Translations under genes and position numbers: made by a program
The notes under the pieces: generated by a model
Told to the model about the DNA's origin: nothing
Databases searched by the model: none
Seen by the model: the letters and a program-made list of their open reading frames with translations, nothing else
Shown here: positions 24,058 through 33,749 of the stretch, one piece after another
Layout of the letters: every line of letters begins with the position of its first letter
Position numbering within the stretch: position 1 is the stretch's first letter
Assembly: GCA_016234405.1 (NCBI GenBank)
Contig: JACRCC010000059.1
Coordinates: 1-40,044, forward strand
Reading direction: 5' to 3'
Length of the DNA stretch: 40,044 nt
DNA from: Deltaproteobacteria bacterium
GTDB taxonomy: Bacteria; Desulfobacterota; GWC2-55-46

Positions 24058-25755
24058 ATGCCGTTGCTCAAAAAAAGAAAACCCTTGGGCGAGATACTCA
24101 TCGGGAAAAAGATAATCACCCAGACCCAGCTTGAACAATCCCTCCAGAGCGCAAAAAAAACCAACACGCGGGTCGGCAGCGTCCTCGTGAGGCTCGGCTA
24201 TTGCTCAGAGGAAGACATCGCAAGGGCGCTCGCTGAGCAGTATGAACTCCCGTACGTGATGCCGAGTTCCTCACCCATTGACCCAAAGACGATAAGGCTC
24301 ATACCGGAGGCAACGGCCAGGCGCTTCATGGCCGTTGCGGTTTCAATCGAGCGCGGCGCGCTCAACGTAGCCATGCTCGACCCGCTTAACGTCATCGCGG
24401 TAGACGAGATAAAAAAACTTACCGGCCTTCCGGTAAACCCCCTTGTTACCACGGAGACGGAGATACTAAAGTCCATTAACCTCTACTACGGCATGGAGGT
24501 TTCGTTCGATGAGATGGTCAAGCGGGTTCAGGCATCGGGGATAGAATTTTTGAAGGGCGAGGACGAACTCCCTGAGATGTTGGAGAAGGCGGCGGGAGAA
24601 TCATCCATCGTGCAGCTCGTTGACATGCTCGGCGCGCGGGGCGTGATGGAAAACGCCTCTGACATCCATATCGAGCCTGACGAGGACACCCTGCGGGTCA
24701 GATACCGGGTTGACGGGCTTCTTCACGAGACCGTAACCCTGCCCCTGAAGATACACCCGGCCGTGGTCTCAAGGGTGAAGATATTGAGCGACATAAACAT
24801 CGCGGAAAAAAGGGTCCCGCAGGACGGGAGGTTTATCGCCAAGATAGCAGGACGCGACATTGACGTGCGCGTCTCTACGCTGCCGACCATATTCGGCGAA
24901 AAGGTTGTGCTGAGGCTTCTCGATAAATCCCGCAATATACTTGAGATCGAAAACCTCACGCCCATGCCGGATACCCTTGAGGTCATAAAAAAAATCATAA
25001 AGCGCCCATTTGGTCTTATCCTCTTGACCGGCCCCACGGGCAGCGGAAAGACCACCACCGCTTATACCCTTTTGAACATGCTCAACACCATGGACAAAAA
25101 TCTCGTCACGGTGGAAGACCCAGTTGAGTATCACTTGAAAAGGATCAATCAGGTTCAGGTAAACACTAAGGCGGGGGTGACCTTTGCGGGCGCGCTTAGA
25201 CACATCCTGAGGCAAGACCCCGACATCGTGATGATCGGCGAGATACGCGACAGGGAAACCGCCGAGATATCCATTCACGCGGCCCTCACGGGGCACCTTG
25301 TCATATCAACCATTCACACGAATGACGCGGTGGGCACGGTTTCAAGACTCCTTGACATGGGCATCGAGCCGTATCTCATATCATCCTCCGTAACCTGCAT
25401 AGTGGGGCAAAGGCTCGTCAGAAAAATATGCGAGGGCTGCAAGGCCCATTACGACGCCGACCCAAAGATACTCGAAGGAATGGGAGCCGCCGCGGGCGCG
25501 CGCATCCTATACAAAGGCAACGGGTGCGCCGCGTGTAAGGGAACCGGGCTTAAAGGGCGGATAGGCATATTCGAGGTGTTGACGCTCGACGATGAATTGA
25601 GAGGTCTAATAGTTGCCAAAAAAGAAAACAGCGTAATCCTCGACGCCCTCAAAAAAAAGGGTTTTGCGCCGCTCAGGACGCAGGGCATTAGGGCAGCGAT
25701 GGCAGGCCACACCACGCTTGAAGAGGTGTTTCAGGCCACGCAGGCCGTGGAATAG
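24058..25755 (+). CDS. mshE: pilus assembly ATPase, MshE/PilB/GspE family
   Basis: A 565-residue cytoplasmic hexameric ATPase that powers pilin polymerisation. The N-terminal 150 residues are an MshEN-type domain (LGEILIGKKIITQTQLEQSL), which in MshE binds cyclic di-GMP; binding here is not proven. The motor part has Walker A GPTGSGKTTT at 325-334, Walker B IVMIGEIRD near 390-398 and the His box. A four-cysteine zinc site (CEGCKAHY and CAACKG) lies at about 455-490. It opens the locus, with mshG 24 nt downstream. Full length. Confidence 0.92.
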   Translation: MPLLKKRKPLGEILIGKKIITQTQLEQSLQSAKKTNTRVGSVLVRLGYCSEEDIARALAEQYELPYVMPSSSPIDPKTIRLIPEATARRFMAVAVSIERGALNVAMLDPLNVIAVDEIKKLTGLPVNPLVTTETEILKSINLYYGMEVSFDEMVKRVQASGIEFLKGEDELPEMLEKAAGESSIVQLVDMLGARGVMENASDIHIEPDEDTLRVRYRVDGLLHETVTLPLKIHPAVVSRVKILSDINIAEKRVPQDGRFIAKIAGRDIDVRVSTLPTIFGEKVVLRLLDKSRNILEIENLTPMPDTLEVIKKIIKRPFGLILLTGPTGSGKTTTAYTLLNMLNTMDKNLVTVEDPVEYHLKRINQVQVNTKAGVTFAGALRHILRQDPDIVMIGEIRDRETAEISIHAALTGHLVISTIHTNDAVGTVSRLLDMGIEPYLISSSVTCIVGQRLVRKICEGCKAHYDADPKILEGMGAAAGARILYKGNGCAACKGTGLKGRIGIFEVLTLDDELRGLIVAKKENSVILDALKKKGFAPLRTQGIRAAMAGHTTLEEVFQATQAVE

Positions 25756-25779
25756 GGCAGGGGTGAAGGGGATAAATAT

Positions 25780-26994
25780 ATGCCATCATACACATACAGG
25801 GCGCGAAATAAAATCGGGGCGCTCGTAACGGGCGCCCTCGATGCCCCGGATATGCGGGGACTCGAAGACGCGCTTGACAGGATGGGGCTTATCCCCGTGT
25901 CCGCTGTCCCGCGCGGTAAGGCATTAGCCCGCTCATATTTAAAGCGAATCTTCACGACCATCCCGGAGCACGAGGTCATTTTATTTTCTCGCCAGCTCTC
26001 CACGCTTTTCGGGGCCGGGGTGCCGCTTACGCGGGCGCTGATGACCCTTGAGAGGCAGGCCGTTTCACCCCGGTTCGGGGAATTGGTAAAAAAAGTCCGC
26101 GAGGAGGTCGAGGCAGGCGGCACGCTGTCATCGGCCATTTCCAAACATCCCCGCGTATTCCCGGAGCACTATTCCCACATGATAGAATCCGGCGAGGCCG
26201 GCGGCATACTCGAAGGCGTCCTCGACAGGCTCGCCTTGTTGCTCGAAAAAAATTCCGAGAATAGGGCGAAGGTTAAATCCGCAACGCTCTATCCCAAGAT
26301 AGTCGTGCTTTTCATCGTCATGGCAATCGTCATACTCATGAACTTCGTCGTGCCTCAGTTTGCCAAACTCTACTCCACTTTCAAGATAGAGCTTCCGCTT
26401 CCGACGCGCGCGCTTATTATTTTCTCAAACTGGTTTACGTCTTACTGGTATCTTGCGCTTGCAGGCGCAGCCGGCGTTTATCTTATGATGAAGGTTTGGT
26501 TCTCGACCGCTGCCGGAAAAAAGATGCTCGACGGGGCGTCCCTGATGACGCCGGTATTCGGCCCGATAATCCTGAAATCCCTGCTGTCCAGATTTTCAAG
26601 GGTCTTGGGGTCATTGTATAAAAGCGGGGTGCCGATACTTCATGCCCTCGATATCGCGTCAAGGGCCGTGGAAAACACGGTCATATCCGGCGAGATAAAG
26701 GCGATGGAGGCGGACGTAAGGGCAGGGAAGGGTCTGTCCGGGCCGATGTCCGCGAGCGCGCACTTCCCGCCGCTTGTGGTTCAGATGGTGACGGTCGGCG
26801 AGGAGACCGGAAGACTCGACTTGATGCTTGAAAAGGCCGCGCAGTATTATGATCAGGAGGTGGACTCGGCCATAAGAAACCTCACCACCACGCTCGAACC
26901 GCTCTTACTCGTCGTCGTATTCGGCGTTGTGCTCTTCCTTGCCCTCGCAATATTCCTGCCCATGTGGGACATCATAAAGGTCGTGAAGAGATGA
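25780..26994 (+). CDS. mshG: pilus inner-membrane platform protein, MshG/PilC/GspF family
   Basis: A 404-residue polytopic platform protein that connects the ATPase to the growing pilus. It has the two T2SSF repeats: the first with FSRQLSTLFGAGVPLTRAL, the second with RFSRVLGSLYKSGVPILHAL. Three transmembrane stretches follow the usual plan (VLFIVMAIVILMNFVVPQF; YLALAGAAGVYLMM; a last one LLVVVFGVVLFLALAIFLP). Length is normal. Its stop overlaps the next gene by 4 bp. Confidence 0.92.
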   Translation: MPSYTYRARNKIGALVTGALDAPDMRGLEDALDRMGLIPVSAVPRGKALARSYLKRIFTTIPEHEVILFSRQLSTLFGAGVPLTRALMTLERQAVSPRFGELVKKVREEVEAGGTLSSAISKHPRVFPEHYSHMIESGEAGGILEGVLDRLALLLEKNSENRAKVKSATLYPKIVVLFIVMAIVILMNFVVPQFAKLYSTFKIELPLPTRALIIFSNWFTSYWYLALAGAAGVYLMMKVWFSTAAGKKMLDGASLMTPVFGPIILKSLLSRFSRVLGSLYKSGVPILHALDIASRAVENTVISGEIKAMEADVRAGKGLSGPMSASAHFPPLVVQMVTVGEETGRLDLMLEKAAQYYDQEVDSAIRNLTTTLEPLLLVVVFGVVLFLALAIFLPMWDIIKVVKR

Positions 26995-27398
26995 CGCGGG
27001 TGCGTGGAATCGAGGCCTTGGTTGAAACGCTCTCTGTCATGGTCTTCATCTCGGTATTGCTCGTAATCGTTATCCCGCGTTTTTATTCGTCGTCACGCGA
27101 CATCAAAGAGACGGCCCTTCGCATCGAACTATCCAATCTGAGGGGCGCGATAAATTTCTTTGCTATGCTGGAAAAACGCCTGCCGGCGTCTCTCGCGGAA
27201 TTGGCCGAAAAAAAAGCCGTAATATCAAAAAGAGACGTTGAGGGCAGGGATTACAAGGTCGTTTTCGAGGGCAGGTTCGTGGAGGCCATGACCGAGGACG
27301 CGGGTGGCCGCATCACGGATACCTTCGGAAACCCATACGTCTACGACCCTAAGACGGGCAGGGTTGCGTCCACGACCAAGGGCTATGAGGGCTGGTGA
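26991..27398 (+). CDS. GspG-like pseudopilin with a non-standard N-terminus
   Basis: A 135-residue protein with one N-terminal helix (VETLSVMVFISVLLVIVIPRF) and a C-terminal half typical of GspG or MshB-like pilins (DTFGNPYVYDPKTGRVAS). The prepilin peptidase site is unusual: in place of G-FTLIE it has RG-IEALVE, so Glu lies at +2 and +6 after the only plausible Gly, not +5. It may be processed poorly or stay membrane-anchored. It overlaps mshG by 4 bp (ATGA), where MshF/MshB would be expected in an MSHA locus. Confidence 0.75.
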   Translation: MTRVRGIEALVETLSVMVFISVLLVIVIPRFYSSSRDIKETALRIELSNLRGAINFFAMLEKRLPASLAELAEKKAVISKRDVEGRDYKVVFEGRFVEAMTEDAGGRITDTFGNPYVYDPKTGRVASTTKGYEGW

Positions 27399-27403
27399 AG
27401 CCC

Positions 27404-27431
27404 TTGACAGGCTGAAAAATCATGCTCTTAT
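27404..27431 (+). promoter_or_regulatory. putative promoter of the major pilin gene
   Basis: TTGACA (27404-27409), 16-bp spacer, TCTTAT (27426-27431), immediately after the previous stop codon. A separate promoter for the most abundant pilus protein is common. Confidence 0.55.
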
Positions 27432-27470
27432 TAAGGCGTGGTCTTAAATACTGTCTCAAAGGAGGGGTTG

Positions 27471-27887
27471 ATGCACAAAGACCGGCAAGGCTTCACGCTG
27501 ATAGAGCTTGTGATGGTCATCGTGATTCTCGGCATACTCGCCGCGGTCGCCATCCCCAGATTCATTGACCTCCAATCCGAGGCCAAGGTCAGCACCGCAA
27601 AAGGCGTGGCCGGGGCCATATCCGGCGCGGCAAACGTTTTGCACGCGCAGTTTCTTCTCAAGGGAACGTCCTACACGCTCGGCTCAACCGAAGGGGAGAT
27701 CAATACCAATATGGTGCTCGGAGCGGCTAACATGGCCGGCGTTACGGTCGCGGTCAGCAACTCACTGGCCGCGCCGGATAACCTCTCACCGGCCATTATC
27801 ACCATCACGGTAAAAGACACGCCGTACACCATGACCTACACCTCAGGCGGCACGGGCAACGGGCCGAGATTCAAGTTCAATTTTTAA
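27471..27887 (+). CDS. mshA: type IV pilin, MshA-like (major pilin candidate)
   Basis: A 138-residue pilin with leader MHKDRQG and the perfect processing site G-FTLIELVMVIVILGILAA, Glu at +5. After the helix comes IPRFIDLQSEAKVSTAKGVAGAI, close to MshA-type pilins, and a small beta domain ending GPRFKFNF. No cysteine pair is present, unlike many MshA or PilA proteins. AAAGGAGG lies a few bases before ATG 27471; the open frame extends further upstream but is unsupported. It has its own putative promoter. Confidence 0.88.
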   Translation: MHKDRQGFTLIELVMVIVILGILAAVAIPRFIDLQSEAKVSTAKGVAGAISGAANVLHAQFLLKGTSYTLGSTEGEINTNMVLGAANMAGVTVAVSNSLAAPDNLSPAIITITVKDTPYTMTYTSGGTGNGPRFKFNF

Positions 27888-28033
27888 CCCCCACCCTGAA
27901 TATCATCCCGACTCTCTCCCTTTGAAAAACGGCTCTCCTAATCCGGCAATCGGCTTGTCCGTTGCCCTTGCGTATATTGTTATACGTGGCGGGTAGTGTA
28001 ATCCACTCTTTGCGGCTGATACCCACTGAGAAA

Positions 28034-30493
28034 ATGGCATCCTTAAGAAGTTTATCAACGGGAAAAACGACGAGTCCGACGATATTCATCTCCTTTCTCA
28101 TCATAGCCGCGCTTTACTTCTACCCGGCTATAGACGGGTCTAATCTCCTGACGGAGAGAGACCTCTCCGTTTTTTTCATACCGCCGCGAATACTTTGGAC
28201 TGAGGCGTTAAAGCGCGGCGAGTTTCCGCTTTGGAATCCGTTTTTTTACAGCGGGCATCCGCTCCTCGCCACGCTCCAGCCCGGCATATTCTATCCGTTC
28301 AATTTATTGCTCCTTATCCTGCCGTTTGACATGGCCTTCAATTGGATCATCATCGTTCACTTCGCCCTTGCCGGGACTTTCACATACATGCTCCTGTGCG
28401 AACTAAACGCATCCAAGCCGGGCGCAATAGCCGGGGCGCTGATTTTTATGCTGAGCGGCTATCTCTTCTCAACGCACAACGTCTTGAATACACTCCTTGC
28501 CGTTGCTTGGTCTCCGTTGACCGTCTACTTATCTTTAAAGGCCGTCAAACGCGGTTCTTACGGATATGCGGCTGCAACGGGCGTTGTGCTCGCGGTTATG
28601 TTTTTCGCCGGCGGGATAGAGGTCTTTTATGCGACTTGCGCGGTCTTATTCGCCCTGTCCGTCATGCCGCAAATACTTATAATGCGTCCAGACGAAGCCG
28701 AGACTCAACCTAACGGGGTTATTCTTTCCGGAATGAAAAAACGTCTTGCGCTTTTTGCAATTTCAATCTCCATGTTTTTTTCGATATCCGCCGTTCAGCT
28801 CTTGCCGTTTCTCGAACTTGCCCGCGCATCCACGCGCTCGGCAGGGCTGACGTATGCAGAGGCCACGACGTGGTCGTTCGATATCAAGGACTTCATACAG
28901 TTCGTCTTGCCAGACCCTTTTGGTTATGCCTCATCCGATGACAAATATTGGACAAACCAGAGTTGGCTGAAGACCGTCTATGTCGGCAGCATCCCGCTGC
29001 TGCTCTCGGTCTTTTTTTTCGTCGAGAACAAAAAAAAGACCCTCCCCTTTATCCTGTCTTCGATATTGGGGCTGACTGTGGCTATGGGCAAAAACAACCT
29101 GAGCTATCAAGCTCTCTTTTATTACCTCCCGCTCTTCAATAAGTTCAGGTATCCGGTCAAATTCCTTTTCATCCCTTTTCTATTTCTCTCGATTTCCGCA
29201 GGACTCGGATTTGATTCTTTTTTGCGTTTGTCCGAATCGAAAAAAAACCTCGTCTACAAAATAACAATCGCTTTTCTCGTCCTCTCGACCGTATCCGCAA
29301 TCGCGCTCGGCCTGCTCGTTTGGTTTGACGTTTCCGTAACGTCGTATCTCGTCAAAAACGGAATAGACTATCCGGCGTATAATTTTGCGAGCATAAACGT
29401 CTTTAACGCGAAACGCGGCCTCTTTTTCCTCACCGTCGCCGCCACACTCGTTTATGCCGCGCATACGTCCGATGGAATAAAAAGACTCTTCCCGTTGGCC
29501 GCCTGTCTTCTCCTTTTCGTTGACCTCTTCTTCGCCCATAACGGTTTTTACTTCATGACAAAGGCATCCGACTATCACGAAAAAAGCTCTGTCATGAAAC
29601 TCATTGAAAAAGACACGTCCATCTACCGCGTCTACGTGACGCCAAAGACCATGAGGGGGCAGATAAGCGTCGTAAACGCCAAAGGCACAGGCGCGCCGTT
29701 GAGGGGCATCGCCCTCGAAAAAGAGCGGATGAAGGGCTTTAACCTCGAGCACGGGATATTCGACATTGACGGACTTGAGGTAATGCTGCGCGGTGATTAC
29801 TCCGCGCTCATGGCCGTGTTGTCTTATCAGGAAGCGCCTGATTCGACGAACATCTTGTCAATGTTGAACGTTAAGTATCTTATCTCCACCCCAACGGTAA
29901 AATCCACGGAGTTTAGACTCTTGGGCGCCGCCGGAGAGGAATCAAACGGTGTCATTGAAAGGGACGGCGTTCTCAAGGTCTACGAGAACAGAAAATTCCT
30001 GCCCCGTTTTTTTGCGGTCAAGGATTGGCAAATCATGAATGACGACGCGGAGTGCATAAGGACGCTTTTAAAAAAATCGTTCAACCCGGCAAAGACCGCG
30101 CTGCTTTATAAAGAACCCGCCGCAGCTGCCGGCAAATTGGAGAAAAGCGCTAACGCGGAAAAATCATCCCCTTGGTCCGTCGAGGTGATTGAATACAAAA
30201 ATAACGCTATCCGGCTTAAAGCGCGTCTTCCGTGGCCCGGGCTTCTTGTGGCGTCAGAGAGTTATTACCCCGGATGGAAGGTCTACGTTGACGGGATGGA
30301 AGAAGAGATACTCAAGGCCGATTACGTCTTGAGGGCGGTGCCGCTTAAAGCGGGCGCGCACACGGTGGAATTTGTCTACAGGCCAGCGTCTTTTTACGCT
30401 GGAGGCGTCATCAGCCTTATCGGTGTAACCGGTCTATTTGCCTTTGCGTTTATCGGAAGAAAGTATGGAAAGAGAAATCCGAAAAACGATTAG
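28034..30493 (+). CDS. YfhO-type polytopic membrane protein
   Basis: An 819-residue membrane protein with about a dozen hydrophobic segments followed by a C-terminal soluble domain. The start (YFYPAIDGSNLLTERDLSVFFIPPR) and YSGHPLLATLQPGIFYP are typical of the YfhO family, GT-C-like proteins linked to glycosylation of lipoteichoic acid in Gram-positives. The end (VASESYYPGWKVYVDG and the following VDF-type strands) is the usual YfhO tail. ATG 28034 is preferred because the first helix follows; a TTG at 27962 also opens the frame. The role here may be glycosylation of pilin or another surface component (inference). It sits between the pilin and minor pilin genes and overlaps the next glycosyltransferase by 29 bp. 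Confidence 0.8.
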   Translation: MASLRSLSTGKTTSPTIFISFLIIAALYFYPAIDGSNLLTERDLSVFFIPPRILWTEALKRGEFPLWNPFFYSGHPLLATLQPGIFYPFNLLLLILPFDMAFNWIIIVHFALAGTFTYMLLCELNASKPGAIAGALIFMLSGYLFSTHNVLNTLLAVAWSPLTVYLSLKAVKRGSYGYAAATGVVLAVMFFAGGIEVFYATCAVLFALSVMPQILIMRPDEAETQPNGVILSGMKKRLALFAISISMFFSISAVQLLPFLELARASTRSAGLTYAEATTWSFDIKDFIQFVLPDPFGYASSDDKYWTNQSWLKTVYVGSIPLLLSVFFFVENKKKTLPFILSSILGLTVAMGKNNLSYQALFYYLPLFNKFRYPVKFLFIPFLFLSISAGLGFDSFLRLSESKKNLVYKITIAFLVLSTVSAIALGLLVWFDVSVTSYLVKNGIDYPAYNFASINVFNAKRGLFFLTVAATLVYAAHTSDGIKRLFPLAACLLLFVDLFFAHNGFYFMTKASDYHEKSSVMKLIEKDTSIYRVYVTPKTMRGQISVVNAKGTGAPLRGIALEKERMKGFNLEHGIFDIDGLEVMLRGDYSALMAVLSYQEAPDSTNILSMLNVKYLISTPTVKSTEFRLLGAAGEESNGVIERDGVLKVYENRKFLPRFFAVKDWQIMNDDAECIRTLLKKSFNPAKTALLYKEPAAAAGKLEKSANAEKSSPWSVEVIEYKNNAIRLKARLPWPGLLVASESYYPGWKVYVDGMEEEILKADYVLRAVPLKAGAHTVEFVYRPASFYAGGVISLIGVTGLFAFAFIGRKYGKRNPKND

Positions 30494-32165
30494 CCGTCCG
30501 CCAGTGCCGTTAATGACGGCGGCCGCGCTCCTGCTTGTCTTTTTGGCGCTGACCTCTTTTATTGCTTACAAGAAAAACAGCACGTGGGACGAACCCGCGC
30601 ATATACTCTCCGGTTGGGCGTATCTGACAAGGGGGACGGATTACCTCTCACCCCTTCATCACCCGGTCCTGGGGCGCTCCATAAACGCATCCATTCCCGC
30701 GGCTCTTCTCGACCTCGACTTCAACGCAGGCGTAAGGCCGGAGGAAGAACCGGGGTCGGATTTTTTCCCGTATTCGGTAAAATTCCTCTACAAAAATAAG
30801 TCCCCGGGCATGACCATACTTTTTCTAAGTCGCTTCTCGAATATCCTTTTGGGAATGATGCTCGGCATATATTTGTTCAAATGGGCGCGGGAGGTCTGGG
30901 GGGACAACGGCGCGATGCTCTCTCTATTTTTATATGCCCTGTGCCCCAACATACTCGCGCATTCTTCCCTTGCGACGACGGACATATCGCTCACGGCTTT
31001 TTTTTTCATATCGTCTTATTATCTCTATAAATCAGCCTCATCCGGCATTAGCATCCAAAACACGGCGCTTGCCGGGGTGTTTTTGGCGTTTGCATTTGCG
31101 GCGAAGCATACCGCTTTTTTGCTTGTTCCTGTTTTTATCGCGTCGTTTGTATTGAGGTTCAGGCGTGATAACGATAAACGTAAGGTAATCTTAAGCTACG
31201 CGGCGATCATACTGATAGTCTTCACGGTGATATGGGCGATATACGGTTTCAGATACCGAATGGACGGCCCCGCGTATGCGCCTCTTTTCTGGAATAGGTT
31301 TTTAGGGTCTTTCTTCGAGCCTCTCTTCACATTTTTAAGGGAGTGGAAGTTCCTGCCGGAGGCATACCTCTACGGCGTGCTCGGCGTGATAAGCGGGGCA
31401 GGGCGCGGCAAATCCGCATTTCTCATGGGACAATATTCGACATCAGGCTGGTGGTATTATTTTTTAACCGCTTTTCTGATAAAGACACCCGTAACGGTCT
31501 TCGTCTTTCTAACGGCGTCAGTCCTCTACGTCTTTTTTGACAAAACCTTGAGACCCGCGATTCTATGGGCAGGGCTGCCCGCCTTGCTCATATTCGCCGT
31601 CATGTCAACGCAAAAGGTAAATATCGGTCTCAGGCACATACTGCCGGTCTATCCGTTCATCTTTCTTCTATGCGGTTACGTGACTCGCATACGGACCAAG
31701 TGCATATCAACGGCCAAAATAATATTCGCGTCATTCATCGTCTGGTATGCGTATGCTGCGGCCTCGATTACGCCCCACCAGCTTGCATACTTCAACGAGT
31801 TTATAGGCGGGCCGAAAAACGGTTACAAGTATCTCGTGGACTCGAATTTGGATTGGGGACAAGACCTCGCGGGGCTTAAAGACTACATGAACGAAAAAAA
31901 TATAAAGAACATCAAACTTGCGTATTTCGGCCTCAACGACCCTGCGGACTTCGGCATCGTTTACGACTATATGCCGAGCTACGCAATCGTAAATCCAAAA
32001 AATGTGAACGAGAGCGTAAAACTTGAGGGCTGGTTTGGGATAAGCGCGACCATGCTTCAAGGGGTTTACCTCAACGACAAAGACCTCTATGCGATTTTCA
32101 GAGACATGCCGCCAGTTGACGTTATCGGTTACAGCATCTTCGTCTATAAGCTGCCGTCCTCTTAA
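30465..32165 (+). CDS. GT-C glycosyltransferase, ArnT/PMT (GT39)-like
   Basis: A 566-residue polytopic protein. The first periplasmic loop carries STWDEPAHILSGWAYLTRG, with the acidic Asp-Glu pair used by protein O-mannosyltransferase and ArnT-type enzymes, and then SPLHHPVLGR. About ten hydrophobic segments follow, and the C-terminal region SNLDWGQDLAGLKDYMNE is common in bacterial members of this group. The donor is usually a polyprenyl-phosphate sugar and the acceptor a lipid or exported protein. Its coupling to the YfhO gene inside a pilus locus suggests pilin decoration. ATG 30465 is chosen (MEREIRK). Confidence 0.8.
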   Translation: MEREIRKTISRPPVPLMTAAALLLVFLALTSFIAYKKNSTWDEPAHILSGWAYLTRGTDYLSPLHHPVLGRSINASIPAALLDLDFNAGVRPEEEPGSDFFPYSVKFLYKNKSPGMTILFLSRFSNILLGMMLGIYLFKWAREVWGDNGAMLSLFLYALCPNILAHSSLATTDISLTAFFFISSYYLYKSASSGISIQNTALAGVFLAFAFAAKHTAFLLVPVFIASFVLRFRRDNDKRKVILSYAAIILIVFTVIWAIYGFRYRMDGPAYAPLFWNRFLGSFFEPLFTFLREWKFLPEAYLYGVLGVISGAGRGKSAFLMGQYSTSGWWYYFLTAFLIKTPVTVFVFLTASVLYVFFDKTLRPAILWAGLPALLIFAVMSTQKVNIGLRHILPVYPFIFLLCGYVTRIRTKCISTAKIIFASFIVWYAYAAASITPHQLAYFNEFIGGPKNGYKYLVDSNLDWGQDLAGLKDYMNEKNIKNIKLAYFGLNDPADFGIVYDYMPSYAIVNPKNVNESVKLEGWFGISATMLQGVYLNDKDLYAIFRDMPPVDVIGYSIFVYKLPSS

Positions 32166-32179
32166 ATATTGAGGCAACG

Positions 32180-32776
32180 ATGGCAAAAAAAACGGGGTTT
32201 ACGCTCATAGAGGTCATCATGGTCATGGCAGTCGCGGCCATCCTCTTTGTTGCGGTCGCGCCGTCCATGCTAAAGGGCGCCGGCGCGGTCAGCGCGCTGT
32301 CCTTCGCCAAGAAGCTGCGCTCGGACATGCGATACGCGCAAACGCTCGCCATGACAAGATACAAGCTGAACACGCCGCCCTCCGTCAACCCTGAATTCAG
32401 ATACAGGATTCGCTTCAATGCGGCGGACGCCAATTGTCCATACGCATCTCAATACACGATAGTAAACGACGCGGACGGCAACGGTCTCTGGGGCGAGAAC
32501 CCTAACGCAGCGGGCGCGGTAGAGAGCGCGAGAGACCCATCCACCGGAGATGACTACTTTTGCGTGAGGCTCGATTCCGGAAATTTTTCCGGTTTTACGA
32601 TTAGCGCGAACTTCGGCGGGGCAGAGCCGGGCGTTTTGGAGTTCGACACCTACGGCAGACCCTATAACAGCGACAAGACCGCGTTGGCTTCCTCCGTAAC
32701 CGTTACGATAACAAGGGGAGTGGAGAGCGCGTCAATACTCGTGACCCCGAATACCGGAAGGGTCTACACACCATGA
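32180..32776 (+). CDS. minor pseudopilin, GspH/MshC-like
   Basis: A 198-residue pseudopilin with leader MAKKTG and processing site G-FTLIEVIMVMAVAAILFVAV. The following part (SALSFAKKLRSDMRYAQTLAMTRY) is the GspH signature, and the beta domain ends with the GspH-like ITRGVESASILVTPNTGRV. Two Cys (NCPYAS and YFCVRL) may pair. It begins the minor pilin series; the position equals mshC in the Vibrio MSHA locus. It overlaps the next gene by 4 bp. Confidence 0.87.
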   Translation: MAKKTGFTLIEVIMVMAVAAILFVAVAPSMLKGAGAVSALSFAKKLRSDMRYAQTLAMTRYKLNTPPSVNPEFRYRIRFNAADANCPYASQYTIVNDADGNGLWGENPNAAGAVESARDPSTGDDYFCVRLDSGNFSGFTISANFGGAEPGVLEFDTYGRPYNSDKTALASSVTVTITRGVESASILVTPNTGRVYTP

Positions 32777-33198
32777 AAAAATCGGGTTTTACGCTCATAG
32801 AAACCCTGATGGTCATAGTCATCATCGGCATAGCAGGAGCCGGGATACTGATGTATTTCACTTCCACACGCACCGCGCCCGACCAGACGCTTATCGCGCA
32901 GGCCGCAGGGCTTGCGCGGCAGCGTCTTGAGGAGATTATCGCAAATAAAAAGGCCAACGGGTTTTCCTCCATAGCGCTCTTGACCGCGCCAACCGCAGAC
33001 CCGGCGCTTGCGGCGCCGTTTAACAGGTTTGGGCGGTCGGTGGAAATCTATTGCGTAAACGAATCCGACCTCAACGCGAATAACGGCGACACTGCCGCCG
33101 ATTGTCCGGCCTCGGATATAACCTCCAAACGCATCAGGGTTATCGTGAATTGGGACACCGGTTCAATTGACCTTGTTTCTATAATATCAAATCATTGA
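32773..33198 (+). CDS. minor pseudopilin, MshD/GspI-like
   Basis: A 141-residue pseudopilin, leader MKKSG then FTLIETLMVIVIIGIAGAGI with Glu at +5. The segment QAAGLARQRLEEIIANKK after the helix is typical of GspI/PilV/MshD proteins. Two Cys in the C-terminal half (IYCVNES, ADCPAS) may form a disulphide. It overlaps the upstream gene by 4 bp. Confidence 0.85.
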   Translation: MKKSGFTLIETLMVIVIIGIAGAGILMYFTSTRTAPDQTLIAQAAGLARQRLEEIIANKKANGFSSIALLTAPTADPALAAPFNRFGRSVEIYCVNESDLNANNGDTAADCPASDITSKRIRVIVNWDTGSIDLVSIISNH

Positions 33199-33211
33199 AT
33201 AAACATTTATC

Positions 33212-33748
33212 ATGCCCAAAAAAAAACCAATCGCCGGATTTACCCTCATAGAGATGCTCATGGCAATAGTCCTTATGGGCATCATCGCAACCGTAACCGC
33301 CGTGACCATGTATCAGGGCGTAAGGGCATTTCATCAAACGGGGACAAGGAACGACCTCACGGAGGAGGCGCGTCTTGCGATTGACCGGCTCTCGAAAGAA
33401 TTGATGCTCACGCGCTGCACGCAGGCCGGGGCCGCTTGCGCCGCGCAGGCCGCCGACATAACACGGATGCTCGTCAATGACATGAGGTTCGTGAATATCG
33501 AAAACGCGGGCAGGGGTTTCAGGGTCAACGCCGGAAGTTTAATGATGAGAAGCGGCGTATTGGACGCAGACCCTGAGGAAACGTTGGCCGGAAACGTCAG
33601 CGCGCTGAGTTTTACATATCTTGACAGAAACGGGGGCGTTGCCGCAGTTGTCTCCGACGTTTGGTTGATAGGCGTAAACATCACGCTTTCCAATTTAGGC
33701 GAGACGCTTGATTTCACCGTAAATATCAACCCGAGGACATTCAGGTAA
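33212..33748 (+). CDS. minor pseudopilin, MshO/PilW/GspJ-like
   Basis: A 178-residue pseudopilin with leader MPKKKPIAG and FTLIEMLMAIVLMGIIATV. The helix continues with EEARLAIDRLSKELMLTRC, the GspJ/PilW-type segment; the C-terminal beta part is short. Position equals mshO. The next gene follows after one base. Confidence 0.85.
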   Translation: MPKKKPIAGFTLIEMLMAIVLMGIIATVTAVTMYQGVRAFHQTGTRNDLTEEARLAIDRLSKELMLTRCTQAGAACAAQAADITRMLVNDMRFVNIENAGRGFRVNAGSLMMRSGVLDADPEETLAGNVSALSFTYLDRNGGVAAVVSDVWLIGVNITLSNLGETLDFTVNINPRTFR

Positions 33749-33749
33749 A

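Noticed and set aside
27945-27966. Hairpin GGCAATCGG/CCGTTGCC after the pilin gene as a terminator
   Set aside because: The stem has a bulge and no T-run follows, so termination is not supported.
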